NCBI GenBank assembly: GCA_013399855.1
Contig: VXAY01003150.1
Coordinates: forward strand, 3,252,358 to 3,316,357
Source of the DNA: Oxyruncus cristatus
Taxonomy: Eukaryota > Chordata > Aves > Passeriformes > Cotingidae
Length of the DNA stretch: 64,000 nucleotides
Reading direction: 5' to 3'
Positions 12,661 through 25,010 of this stretch are shown here, in pieces. The notes below the pieces were generated by a model. The model saw only the letters and a list, made by a program, of their open reading frames with translations. It made no database searches and was not told the origin of the DNA. A program made the translations under genes and the position numbers. Position 1 is the stretch's first letter. Each line of letters begins with the position of its first letter.

Positions 12661-13362
12661 TGCTGCTTTTAGTCCTTCAAGTAATGTATATTGTCCTTAT
12701 TTTTAATAATTTGGGGGCTTGTCGTTGTATTTTTTTTTTTGGTTTTTTGTTTTATGGTGCACAAACCTTTGGGATGTAATTCCCAAACTGAAAATTTAGA
12801 GGGAATGTGAACAGTGGTAGTGTGGTCCTGGATGTCAGTGTTCTTGTTTAACATGTGCTCGCTCAGCTGGCTAATGAGCAGAGTTCCCCCTAAGCATGCT
12901 GAAAATCAAATCAGCCGGTCAGTTTTGGTTGGAAGCACTATAAGTGAGACTGGCAGAATTTTGTATTTCAGAAAATTAGGTTCAGCCTTACCACCAGTGC
13001 TGTGCTGGGACAAGTTACCTGCTTTCTGGCTCTCGGGTCCCTCATCTAATAGGTACATTATCAGGAGAAACCTCACAGGAATCAGTGAGAGGTGAAGCCA
13101 CTGCAGTGGTGGAGCTGCGAGACAGACTGTTTCGAACACCTAAACTCCAGGACACAGTGACAGTGAAGCACCATTCCCTTTGCTTTGAGGCAGTTATTTC
13201 CCCTCCTTTTAGAGCAAATTTATTCTCTCCCACCATATACCCAGTTATTCTTCTCAGGAATAAGGGAGGATATGGGGGACAGACAAAGCCCAGGCACTTC
13301 CTCCTGCTGCTCCAGTGCCTGTCTTTGCCAGCGACTGGCAGCAGAGAATACCAAAAAGGTGA

Positions 13363-13372
13363 CCCCCCCCCC
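13363..13372. repeat. Poly-C run (10 C)
   Basis: A C homopolymer inside a moderately GC-rich segment. It shifts the frames of overlapping spurious ORFs. Confidence 0.8.
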
Positions 13373-14931
13373 ACCTCAGCAGGACAACTAGGCAAAGCAG
13401 AGGGACAAGGAATAAAGGCCTTTCCTTTCTTTTACTCTTGAAACAACCCAAGAAAAGTCATGACCCCTGAACCCTGTGGAGCTGGAAGCCACAGCTAGTA
13501 GTAGGTGAAGATGAACTTAAGTAATCCATCTTCAAATGACACCAAGGCTTCCAGTGGTGGGAGCAGCTCTGCCATCGGGATCGTAGGTCTAAACTTCCAG
13601 AGACTGCACTGTGTTCTGCTAAACCAAAGGCTGAGTGTTTGGAGCCCCCAGAACAGAGAGAGCACATACACAGAAAGAGCCAAGCTGAAGATATGTCATC
13701 TGCTTCCTTCTGGGGAGAGGCCAGAGTGACCTGCAGAGAGGAGGGGTGGCTGCCAGGAAAAACAGTGAGGTAGTAGGGGTGAATCATCCCAAGAACAGGC
13801 TGGGGGAGCATCCCTAGGTCCAGGCTGTGTTGCAGGTCCTGTTCATTTCCCAGAGCACAGGGAGGCAGATCTGTTTGGTGCTCACTGGTTAGCTTGGTCA
13901 TGAAATATTAAATGGATATTGACTTGGATTAAGGAGTGCATCAAGATTTATTGAGCCAAGAGTTAAATACTGACTGAGGCAAAACCAAGCTAATACTCGC
14001 TACAGGGGACCATTTGACCATTGTAACATTTCGTACATGTATTGCTGTGTCTGTTTTGTGTATCTTCAGTTAAGTGTCAAAAAAACACTTTAAAGGCAGA
14101 AGTTACATGTATATTTTATATGTAAAAAGGAAGGACTTGTAAAGAAAAAAAGGAGTCAGGGGGTAAGAAAAACACTGCAGTTAGAAGAAGAAATACAGCA
14201 GTCAGCAGTGCACAGAAAAGTCACAAATGTGAAAATAGTGAGCACAGAAAGAGACCCTTATAACCATCTCTCCTAAGCTGGAGAATCTCGAAGAAACTTT
14301 TAGATTCTGTGTGGGACAGAACACTAGATTTCAAGATCTCAGATGATACATCCTTTGGGGATACCCCTGCTGCCCCACTGGAGATCTCTGCAGAGGCCAG
14401 GGAGCACAAGGGAGAAGGCAGGATTTCATTAATGCCTCATCAAGCACTGCTGGTTGTGCTGCATTGAGAAGACTGTGGCAGAACTTCCATAGCAGCAAGG
14501 AGCTAGACTAGTCTCCCCTACGTGGTGTGGATGTTGAGCTCATCCATGTAGTAAATGAGAACATTATTAGGAGAATGATTACACATGTTTCTATTTAGTT
14601 TTCATTCCATTCCCAGCCAGCGTAATTGCACATCCCTGAAAACATTTTAAAACGCTGTTTGAAAAGAAAGGAGTATTTTTTATTTGAATTGGTTTTTCCA
14701 GGGATTTAATATTGCTAATGAGAGTGAGATGCTCCAAAGTTCCACATAAGAAGCTCATGTGCAGCTCATATATGGATACTTACAAATACTTATTTGTAAA
14801 GAGAGTTCTTTCTTCATTAGGTCCTATATGGTATTACATAGCTCTCCCTGTCCGAGATGCTGAATTCAAGGGTCCTTGTTCCATTAAATTTTTTTAATAT
14901 CCTGATGATTTATAATATGGATCCTCTTATT

Positions 14932-14977
14932 GTAGAATGGTTTGGATTGAAAGGGACCTTAAAGATCATCCCATTCT
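14932..14977 (-). mobile_element. CR1 LINE 3' end fragment, reverse orientation
   Basis: The + strand reads tagaatggtttggattgaaa followed by gggaccttaaagatcatc. This is the reverse complement of the avian CR1 3' terminus (gatctttaaggtcccttccaa...ccattcta). About 46 bp is recognisable, and the rest of the element is not visible beyond 14977. It is heavily truncated and diverged. Confidence 0.75.
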
Positions 14978-16279
14978 TCATTTGGGGTTTTATTGTTTGC
15001 TACAGATTTTTGTTGTTCTGTTTGTTGCAGCTTCATTGAAGTATTCTGTTCAGGTTGGTATCCAGGTGACATCTTCATCTGCCACAGTTAATGTGTACTA
15101 TTTTTAGAAAAAAGTTAAATTTATGGTGTTCTAACATTGATGTCATGGCATTTTACCTAAAAAAATGCGGCTGTGGCCATGGATCTGCGTTTCTAGTTCT
15201 AACTGCTCAGTATGCACTAAGATCACACGCCAGCATTTTGTTAAATTTAAACACTCCTATTGCCTGTCCAAAAATGTACGATAACTTTTGTGCTGATAAA
15301 TGTGGCTTACATTAGTGACAACAAATGACTTCCCATTTAGCTCACATCCCAAATGTGGAACGGCTGTACCTTTTCCAGCAGTATCTCCATAGGAAGAGGG
15401 TGTCAGCATTTCCATTCCAGCCTCCCTCGCTAAGCGGCTCAGAATTCAACTGTAAAATCTCATTCAGAGCAGGAACTAAATGGACCAGGTGTTAACACAA
15501 TCTGAGGGGGTTACTCCTCATCAGCTGTTCCATTTTAGCCGAGCAGCTTTTTGCATGAAGCACAAGTTTCATTTCTGCAGACAGTGATAAAAACAACAGC
15601 TTCTTGTAAGCCTTCCAGAGCCACTGCAGGGGCGTCCCGAAGTCACCAAGCACTGATGTCCATCTGTAGCCTGATTTCACCCATCTGACCCTTTGGGTGG
15701 GTTTCTTTTCAATGTTTGGCTTATTTTGGATGAACTTCTTCTGGTGACATAGGGGCTGCTCAATTCTGACTCTCTCTGAGGGATGAAGAGAGAAAAAGGC
15801 CTTTGCTACCTCTGCTTTCTCCTGCTACCTGACCCCATCTTCTCCCGTGACTCCTGCATTCCCTGCTCTCGTGCCTGTGAGAGCTGCCACCTGCACAGGC
15901 GGGGTGAGGGGTTGTGCCTCCCAAAATGTGTGCTGGGCAGAAGAGGGCAAAGGGACATCAGCTGTGTGGGAAGAGGCTGTTCCTGAAGGATTGCTGCTCC
16001 TAGCCCTGCCGGCGTGCTGTGGGTGCCTTGGAATTATCCCAAAGCTTATAAGTACCCAGGGCGTAGGACCCCAAGTTCAGAGGCATGGGCTTGTCTTGAA
16101 AGACCTGAGAAAAATTTTGCTCTGGTGCTTTTGAAGCCTTGCTCATTCTGCATGCGTGGTTCAGGTTGTTCGTGTTCCCGAGTGCTTTGCTGCTGCAACA
16201 AGTTTGTCTGTAGCATAATTTTGTACACTCTCTAGGGCAGGAAACCTCATTTCCTTTACTTCTTGCAGCTTCGTGCATA

Positions 16280-16560
16280 TTTATGGATAAACAGTTAATG
16301 ATTCATAAAGATGAGCCACTTTGCTTCTTTTGAAAATATTATTACCTGTTTTGATAATGAAAATAACCCAATAAACTATATTTCATGTTGAAAGAAAGAG
16401 AATTCCTTCTGCCGCCATCCCTTTATCTCAGGTGTGCTCAGTAATTGCAACCGGGAAGAATTTGCCTGGGGAAGATTTCCCATAAATCTAATTAAAATAG
16501 GCTTGTATCTTTTTTTGAAGCAGTAATTCAACAATGCACATAGCATAAGCACCATATGTC
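16280..16560. promoter_or_regulatory. AT-rich block, possible conserved non-coding element
   Basis: It is non-repetitive and AT-rich with TTAATGATTCATAA, GATAATGAAAATAA and TCTAATTAAAAT, and lacks any open frame of note. The texture resembles intronic conserved elements, but no single motif is decisive. Confidence 0.15.
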
Positions 16561-17648
16561 AGATAGCACAAATCCTCTGGAAGTTTAAGATGGAAAAGAA
16601 AGCTGAGCAGCAGAAATGAAACCCCTTAATGTCTCTTGGAAACGGCATCATCTTACAGGACAGTGAAGTAAGTGGACAGTTTGCAGGATAATTGCAAATC
16701 AGTGTAGTAAGCTCTGTGATGTAGAAATGCTACTCTCAGCACCATTGATCCAACCTAAAAGTGCTCCTTCTCAGCACAATTAAGTCATAAACTTGACTGT
16801 ACTCTGCATGTTTGAACCTGCCTTCAGCTTGGCCCTGGCTGACAGCACACAGGTGCAGAGCAGCTGAGTATTGGAAAACTCGTAACCACTTATCCCATTA
16901 CCTCTGCCATTCCATGGGGTCCTGAGCAGGGAGGTATTTTCTACACGGAGAAGGAAGAAAGCTTTTAGTCTTGCTTTAATACCCTATTTTGCACTCAGCA
17001 TTGAAGTCTGACGAATGAGTGCTGATTTAGAATTCCTTTCCACTTCCTGCCACAGCTCGCTCCATAAATCAGATGGATAGGACCTCAAATGGGATAAAGA
17101 GAAACAGGACTCAGGAGTCACATAATGATAGGCAATGGGGGAATAAGCGTCACCAAATCCAGTGCTCATTTTTAATGTTTAGTTACGTTCTAATGGAGTC
17201 TTGTGGAAATAAAAAATCATATTAATATTCAGTCAGCAGCTATGAAAGATGTCTCTTTAACTGTGTCATAGTTAAAATTTTACTGGCAAAATATGATCAG
17301 TGTAAAACTCACTGAGTAGCTGAAGTTTCTCAGCAGTTTAAGTAACGATGAACCATAATGAAGAGGATGCTGGTTCTGCTTAAGAAATAATTTAGTAGCT
17401 CAGAGGCTTAGGGTTAGCTTCAAAAAAACAGTCAGTGCTTTCAGGCCTAAATTTCACACTCCCTGATAGAGCAATCCTCTGGAAAATACAGAATTAAAAG
17501 AAGTGGTTGTTGCTCTATATAGAGATTGTTCTGAACAAAAGATGAAATTCAGCAAAACGCTGAATGGATATCTTTGCTCCAGAATAGGTTGGCTTTAAGA
17601 GCTCTGAAAGAATTATCATTCTTCATTAAATGATTCCTTCAGAATTTT

Positions 17649-17656
17649 NNNNNNNN
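17649..17656. other. Assembly gap (8 N) inside a T run
   Basis: Eight N bases sit between a short T run and ten further T bases (17657-17666). The likely truth is a longer poly-T tract of uncertain length that could not be resolved, possibly the poly-A tail of a minus-strand retroelement or an ordinary homopolymer. Confidence 0.95.
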
Positions 17657-18839
17657 TTTTTTTTTTGCAAGGAGTACTCTAAAACTACTGTTTTATGATA
17701 TGGGAAAGCCAGCAGGGTTGCAGATGTGTCGAGATAGATCCTCTCAGTGAAACAGTGTAGCTGAATTCATATCAGAAAAGGAGGAATTGCACTGGGTCTT
17801 GCTTCAATCCTAATCTACCCCTTCAGAAAGAATGAAGCCCCACATTTTTATGTCAGAGTGAGTCAAATGGAGAATCAACTGAATTGATGGGATGTTTTGT
17901 GCTTTACTTGCCTCGCTGAGAGACACCACAAACCACCTTTCCCAGGGAGGGGTTGGCACTGGTGACACTGCTGAAATAACTCCACCTCACTACTAAAATT
18001 CCCGTATGTTAGTTGAGATGCAAGGAAGGAAATCAGCCATGTGTGTATGCAGGGGGTTAAACTTGTAAAAATACGCACAAAAGAGGCAGGGGTGAGTAAT
18101 TCAACATCTTTGCATCACAGCCTTGCCCGAAGTGAACATCCCTCCAGCTCTGGAATCCAGCGCTTTGGTTTTCTTGGATCAGGGCATTGGTTTCTTGAAG
18201 CTACATCACTACAGCTTAACTACTGCTCTGTGTAGCCAAAAAACACCAAGATTGGTGCCTAAAAATAAAAAGTCTTGTGACTGAACAGATTAATTAATAA
18301 TAAGGAAAGAGGAAAGCAACAAGAATGTAAAAGCATATCAACAATATTAAATCTTCTCAATTGGTTGAGGAGCGTTGCATGGTAATTGGCATAACCATAC
18401 ACAATGTGATATTTATGTGCTTTCTCTTCCACCTTCTCTCTCTCTCATTCATCAAATTCAGGCTTCAAATAAATAAGTGTAATAAAAAAGCTAAGGCAGA
18501 TCCGTAAAAACTGAATAAGCCTTTCATACTCACAAAAGCTTGAAGTGGTGGAATTTTTTCCCATGAAAGGGCTAAACATTAAGATGGTGAACAAATCATT
18601 TTGTCTAACTAGTGTGAGCTTCAAGCCCACAGCTGCATGCATCCAGGGAAGTGACATATCTTCAAAGGATATAGCCAGCCTGAGTGATGAAAATCAGCCT
18701 GCCAGCCTGCACACATTTACATGAGTGCTTACACTATCAGTCAGGCATTTCCTCTGCGCCCGTGGTTTTATTTAATGGGGACTATCAAGGATTACAAATG
18801 GACGGTTTTCTTTGCGTTTCCTCCCAGCTCCCAACTGTG

Positions 18840-19200
18840 TTCTCTGTGAGCAGGACTCGGGCACATCCAAGGCGCTCTCCTGGTCCCAGTGTGTGCTGAC
18901 ACCCCCTTAGTGGGGGCTGTTGGCAAGATCAGCGGGACCAAATATGAAGCCACGAGGCTTAAAGCCTGTAAAGAACCCCGTAGGAGGAACCCCGGTGTGT
19001 TTGGGACACGGATATCCACGTGCTGGTGGCAGTGGGCGCTGTGCAGGCTGTGCTCCCACAGGCCATCCCTGGCGTGGGTACATCCAGCTGGCCCTGCATC
19101 CCAGCCCACCTGGAGCTCTGCGCTGGGCCAAACCTTCCCACTGGGAATAGTGTCCCCGTGGAGGCTCAGGGATGCAGCAGTGCAGTGAGACAGACACAGG
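18840..19200. other. GC-rich block with overlapping chance ORFs
   Basis: This is a GC-rich segment in which most of the six frames stay open for 60-105 codons. None resembles a known protein and no splice-bounded exon is evident, so the open frames are explained by low stop-codon density. CpGs are moderately frequent. Confidence 0.3.
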
Positions 19201-21748
19201 TGCTGATATTCAGTGTAGGTTTCTGAGCTGTGTTATTCAGAAAACCTATCCGAGGTGTCAGACTCCAACCTGCAGTGCCCTCATGGTCTTCAGCTCTACC
19301 CGGCGTGTCAAGTCCATCCTGGTCTTCAGAGTCCCACAGAGGGGGAAGAGCAGACCTGATTGCTCAGAGGGCAGTAGGTTAATGAGGGGGAAGAGACACG
19401 CCAGCCATGGGCTCCTGATGTCCTACTGTCCTCATCTCTCTGGAGCCCCACTGAGCTCCCAAGCCCCCAGCCAGAGCCCCCTGAAGCTGTTACACCTACT
19501 GGTCTGTCCCATGTCCCACAACACTCACCACCGTGCTACAATTCAGCTCCTGCTGCTGGACACAAGGACTGAGTAAGTCCTTTGCCCTTTGTTTTTGGGA
19601 GTGCACTTTGCCTGAAGGGACAAGGAGCAGTGTCAGGTTTGTGGCACTGCTAGGTGTGGGATACTAGGCTGGATGAACTCCTATCTCCAGCTGCATGGCC
19701 ATTTTTATGGCATGCTGATCATTTTGATTCTGAGCCAGGTATCCAGCAGTTCACTCTGGCTCTGAGGACTTGTAGTACATTATCATACACTTTGAAATTC
19801 ATGCAGGGAATACGTATTGCAAGTATAAATCAAGAGGTGACAATTCTCTTTCAAAAGGTCATGTTGTGTGGGGCTGTGCTTTGCATTCAATAAGCCTTTA
19901 GCTCTAAAATTTGGGGTGTTTATTATTTTATGAAGAGCAGATGTTGTTTATTTCCTTTTTGTGTTTGACACCTCCAAGATTAAAAATATTTTTTTTATTC
20001 TCTGCTTGGAACCAAAACCTGATCCTGCCAGAGTGCCTTGCACTGCCAGACAGCGTAGGGGCTTGTTGGGGAGGTATTTTGCAGGTGTACCTGTGTAATT
20101 CCACGTTTCCTTGATCCAGCCCTTCCTTCAGCAGTAGCACAGGGGGCAAAGAGTGCCTTGTAAACCTTGATGTGAATGGGAACAGCACACAAGGGCCTGG
20201 ACTGTGGTGCTCGAGGTGGGCTGAGCCATCACCAAGGTTAGCTGGCATGGTGCTGGGCTGGTGGGAGGGATGGGGAGAGGAGAGGAAATTTTGGGACATG
20301 GGCAAGAGGTCCAGTGAATTCCTCTGAACTGCATGACATGGTACCTGTAGGAGAAAGGGAAACAAATCCTCTTCCCTATGCCAGAGACCCGCTGGACCTG
20401 CACAGAATGCGGGAATTCTGCTGCTGTCGGGTGCCTGGGGGGCAGAGGCCAGTGGTGTCCTGCACCACTCAAAGGATTAATGCTGCCAACTCCTGTAGCA
20501 CAGGAGCAAAGATTAATGCTGCAATAAGAAAGCAAATGCTTGTGTAGGTAATTCAGGGAGCCATAACGTGTCTTTTGCCTTGTGTTATTTTCCCCTGAGA
20601 GCATTTCCTCCTTGACGTCGGCTTTTTTGTTTCCTGATTAACTCTCTTACCTGTCCGTTCTCTGTGACTGCGGCATGGTTTTAGACAAGTATGCACAGTA
20701 CGTTTCAGAACCGCTTAAGAGCTTGGCTAAATCCTCCAAGAGCTGTGCACAGCCAGTGAAATAATCTGCTTAATTGCCCAAATAAATAAAGCAGAAGTTT
20801 GGTTTAAGGATTAGGAATGTAAATGACAGGAAATAGTAGATGTCTGTCTCGGGTTTTTTTTAGTGGGTTCTTGCTTCCCCCCCCCATTTGTCTGTGCACG
20901 ATATTCGCTATAGTACAGCTCAGATTTCAGGTTTATGTCACCCAGTTTAATCGTTAGGCCTTGCCTAGAGCACAGTGAGATGGCTTTAAAGCTTGCTCGT
21001 GAGGAATGAGAGTGGGATTTGTGACCACATTTTATTGGTTGGGTCTTCATTTCTCAGTTGCTTCCAAGACTGTAGTGTCCACAGTTGTAACCGTGAGAAC
21101 ATCATCTGCTGTCTTCACCCATCTAAACTTGCCTGGCATATCATTAAGGAACTTGGCCTTTGGTTTCCTGCTTGAGGGTAGGAGTCTCTCTTGAGGATGA
21201 AAGCATCAATTTTATCAAAACTACTGACAGTGGAGAACTGTGGACAGCAGAGGCACGTCTGTAGTGCTCTGTCCACCTAAAGACATTCGAGCTTTGTGGA
21301 ACTGTTTGCTGAAAACGAGGTGGAACATTAACTGACGTATTGCTGTGGTGTTAACCAGCCTGACATTCCTGGCTGATTAAAGGGTTAGAAAAACTGTATT
21401 AGCTTTGAGCCATAGTGGAAATGTGTTGCCCAAATGTTAACAAGAGCCCCAGAAGGAAGTTACGAGGATTCCAGTATATGTAGACAGTAAGTTGTGCTCC
21501 TTTACGTTTTTATGGATACGTCATTTTGCATACGGAATAATCTTTCTCACATGCAGGCCTCTGTGGTATTAATTTATTCTGGAGAAACTGGAGCTAAGAA
21601 GGAAACCATGCCTGAATGTGTTGCTAGAAAACATCAGTTGCCTTTGATGGAAAGAACTGAGTTAAACATAATGTGCTAAACTGTGAGAAACAAATCTGAC
21701 GTCTCAATAGAGGAGTGAATGGTTTCCATTAAGCTCGCTAAATCTGTC

Positions 21749-21925
21749 TTTCTCAGAATACCCAAAATAACCTCATACACTCTTGATTTTAACAGACTTT
21801 ATTATACTCCACCTCAACTACATAAATATAAAGCTGAACTATCTAAAATATTTAACAGATGTGAAAGAGTAGAGAGGGACCTCTACAACATACAGTATGG
21901 GATTGGTCCAAATTAAATAGTGATC
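21749..21925 (+). mobile_element. Decayed L1-type LINE ORF2 C-terminal fragment
   Basis: One open frame here reads RLYYTPPQLHKY, then a spacer, NRC, an acidic/basic stretch and LYNIQYGIGPN before a TAA at 21914-21916. L1-clade ORF2 proteins end with a conserved block of the form (R)(W)Y.TP..L.K, spacer, CWRC, E/K-rich stretch, G-(T)-(F/L)-(Y/L)-H-(M/I)-W-W-x-C-P. The fragment lines up with that block without a gap. Some residues are kept (Y, T, P, L, K, S, R-C, Y, P) and the diagnostic first C, H, WW and last C are lost. The frame is therefore a non-functional relic. No poly-A tail or target-site duplication is visible, and both ends are estimates. L1-clade relics are uncommon in birds, where CR1 dominates. 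Confidence 0.6.
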
Positions 21926-24718
21926 ATGGACTATTAAATATTAAGGGCTATTCTGGAGGTAGATCATTATTCCTCACCTTACATTGGCAGTTCTGGCACT
22001 TAAGTGAGAAATGAAAAAACTCTTGACTAATATGATCTGTGGAAAAGTGTAGCCTGAGAGTGTTTTGGTTCTGATCTTGCAAGCTGCACTAACTTCCAAA
22101 GAGTTAAAGGGGATTAAATCACGCTCCCAGTATCAGGAATACCACAATTTAGAAGACACTGTACAAAGGGAGTTGTAGCACAAAAAAAGTTAACAAAGGC
22201 AGCAACTCCAGATCAGCACCCCAAGTACTTGCGCTCTTTCATATCTGAATAAAGGGACTTATACTAGATGTGAGAAGCAGAGCAGAGGGGTGGAGGCTTT
22301 GCAGGCAGGGAGAGGGGGTGGAATGAAGTGTCTGTGTTAGATCAGGTAAAGGGGAAGAAATAACCCTGGAGTGGTGTGAGGGGGGAATAGAGACACGAGC
22401 CTGGGAAAGCTCAGCAGAGATGGGGTGAATGTCTGAGGAGAAGCCCTAGGGTGTATAGCAAGGATATATATTACTCACGAGAAGGGTGTGGGAGAAGTAA
22501 AACAGGGAGGAGGGAGATTTCATGAAAATTGTAACAAAATACGGTTGCTTCAGTCAGTTACCTCTTCCTTCCAAACAATAAGGCCAAGTGAACAGTGACT
22601 TGGTCTGCTCTGCACTGGCCATTTATTTTAAGGGTTAGATTACTGCAGAGATAACGCAGGTATGATTTATTACTAATAAAAAATAAACATATATGAAAGT
22701 TTTCTGCTCCAAAGGTAGTCCCACCTGTGTTGTGAGATAAATTCCCATTTTAGATAGAATACTAAGAAGAATCAGAGGGAGTAATCAATTATTGCTGCAT
22801 ATTCCACTGTATCAAGATCATGTAGAGGCATCTTAAAGATGGGAACTTTCGAAAGAAGCCGATAATGTAAAACATCCACTGTAGATCCAAAGAAAGAATA
22901 TATAAAACATATGGACATAGCCCATAGGAATACAGTTTATTTGGAGGTAATAAACTGCCTTTTTCTAGAAACTATTAGACTAGAAAATCTGTGAAAGAGA
23001 ACTCCCAGGCTCCTGGCGCATGAATAGAAGAGAGATAAACAAAACATAATAATAAAATAGTAAAACACCACCTTATGATGTTTTAGCGACTGTTGCTCTA
23101 GCTGTTTTCATTCTTTTGTTAGTATTCTTTCATTTCTCCTTCTTAAACATTTAAATATCAGTGGCTCTAATGCCTGGCGGAAGACAAAACATTTCTTCTT
23201 TACAAGATAAAGAATGGCTCATCAGCAAAACACACACCGTGCTGAACGTCTTCACAGAGAGATCTGAGAGGCACAACAGATTGTGACAATTAGAAAGTCT
23301 CTCAAGCCCTTCAAAACACAGATACCTCAGCTGTTGTGCTTCATATTAATCCAAGCCTCCTTGAAGATAAAATTTGACAAGACGGTGCTTCATTATGGTT
23401 CCACATTGCCAGCTCTTTTAACCGAAACCAGCTGAAGAGAATGAGAATTAGGATACCACCTATTTAAATAGTCACAGTAAGGTTTGCAAGATGTGTTGTC
23501 ATGATATAACTTACCTGGAGAATAACGAGTCAAATGAAGGGGGGTGAGAGGAAACACGATGTATAAAAATGGGCACAATTAAGCACCATTCCCTTCATTA
23601 AAATTGCACTTATTTGTCTGATAGATACACACACTGCACAGGGGACAAGGTGAGATCAGACTTAAAAGAAAAAAACAGCAGAGAAAAGAAAACAGAAAAA
23701 ACCACCGTCTGTACAGCAGTAAAAGAACAAAAAGCAGGGGGATAGCCTTTTAATTACTGTGATGAACCATGTTTATTACAGAAGGAATAAGGGGCTAACT
23801 AAGAGCAGCCCTCTGTGCCAGTAGTAAATCCAAAAGAGTAGGCAGTCCCTGCAGAGCTTGCAATCATACAGGAGCCCAGGTAAAGCTCTGGGGAGCGTGC
23901 CATAGAGCACAACAGAGCTGGTGGAGGTGGATCTCAACACAGTGATTTTCACAGTGGCTGTTTGCCCACTTTCCTACACAAACAGGCTTGTAGCACCACT
24001 GTCTCCATGTGCCTGTGTGTGCTGGTGACCATGTTCAGCCCTGGAACAGCACGAGGAGGGCTTGGGGCTGAGGAGGGGAATTTTTGTGAGATGACCTTGA
24101 CTGGGATGGGTGAGCAGGCTTTAATTTCACAGTCACTCAGGACGTCACAGTAATGGGAATGAATAGCTCTAGCCCCCGCCACAGCTTACACACCAGCCAG
24201 AGAAAAGAGAGGGAGGGAGCATTAGTGCTGCTGAGCCTTTCCAGCTGCCTTGGATTTCCCACTGGGTGTGTGCCCCCGCAGTTGTAATCACGGCCTATCA
24301 CGGCGAGTCCTACCTGCCTGACAGTAAGAAGCATGGCCTTGGCTTTGAAGTTAAACTAAAGATAGATTCCTTCTTTTTCATGCCTAATTGGGATCAGATG
24401 ACCAAATACACAGTGGGGTTCTTGCTATACTTCATGTTATGTTTCAGCAGCTAAATATAGCTGTATTACCTCAGAAATACTTAAAAGACCCAGACCAAAC
24501 AACTCCCCTGCATACAGCAGTCATGACAGGGGTTCTTTAGGGACTCCTGTTCCTTTCCAGTTCGGTTACAGCCAGCGCTGGTGTGTGTGGCTGCTGCCAG
24601 AGCAGCCAGCACTCAGGGCTCAGCACAGCCATGTCTGAGCTCTAGGGAGGCAGAGGGAGCCACGATGCCAGAAGGGGAAATGCGTCATAGTCTCTTCATG
24701 CCATCTCTGCCTTGTATT

Positions 24719-25010
24719 TCGTGATTCGCGGTTGGGAGAACGCCCAAGGCAAAATCAAGGCTACGTAATGTGATTGCTCAGGCATCGCATGAGAAGACAA
24801 GGGCATGGGAATCTGCCTTTGTTTGCTGGGCTCATCCTTTGTCATCCCAAATAATCATACCTCGCGGAGCTGCGTGTGAGTACACGCGTGTGGACTGCGT
24901 GAGAACCCGTGTGGGGTTGGATGCACGGGGAGAGAGGCCGTTCTGAGCTGCTGTGGAAGTGAAACACGCCCCAACTCGTCCTTCATTGCGGTGGTAGCGC
25001 CTCGTCAGGA
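24719..25010. promoter_or_regulatory. CpG-retaining block in the upstream intron
   Basis: I count about 20 CpGs in 290 bp, near the number expected from base composition. They include TCGCGG twice and ACGCGTG. No recognisable exon, TATA box or repeat accompanies it. A small CpG island, alternative promoter or hypomethylated enhancer are all possible. Confidence 0.35.

Noticed and set aside
13535..13555. aaatgacaccaagg as a CR1 reverse-transcriptase (ADDTK) remnant
   Set aside because: Only about 12 bp match and neither flank continues the similarity.
13458..13901. 147-codon open frame on the - strand
   Set aside because: No family resemblance and no splice-bounded structure; a frame on the opposite strand is also open. 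A few frames of this length are expected by chance in 64 kb over six frames.
20128..20604. 158-codon open frame on the - strand
   Set aside because: Shares its DNA with other long open frames on both strands and resembles no known protein.
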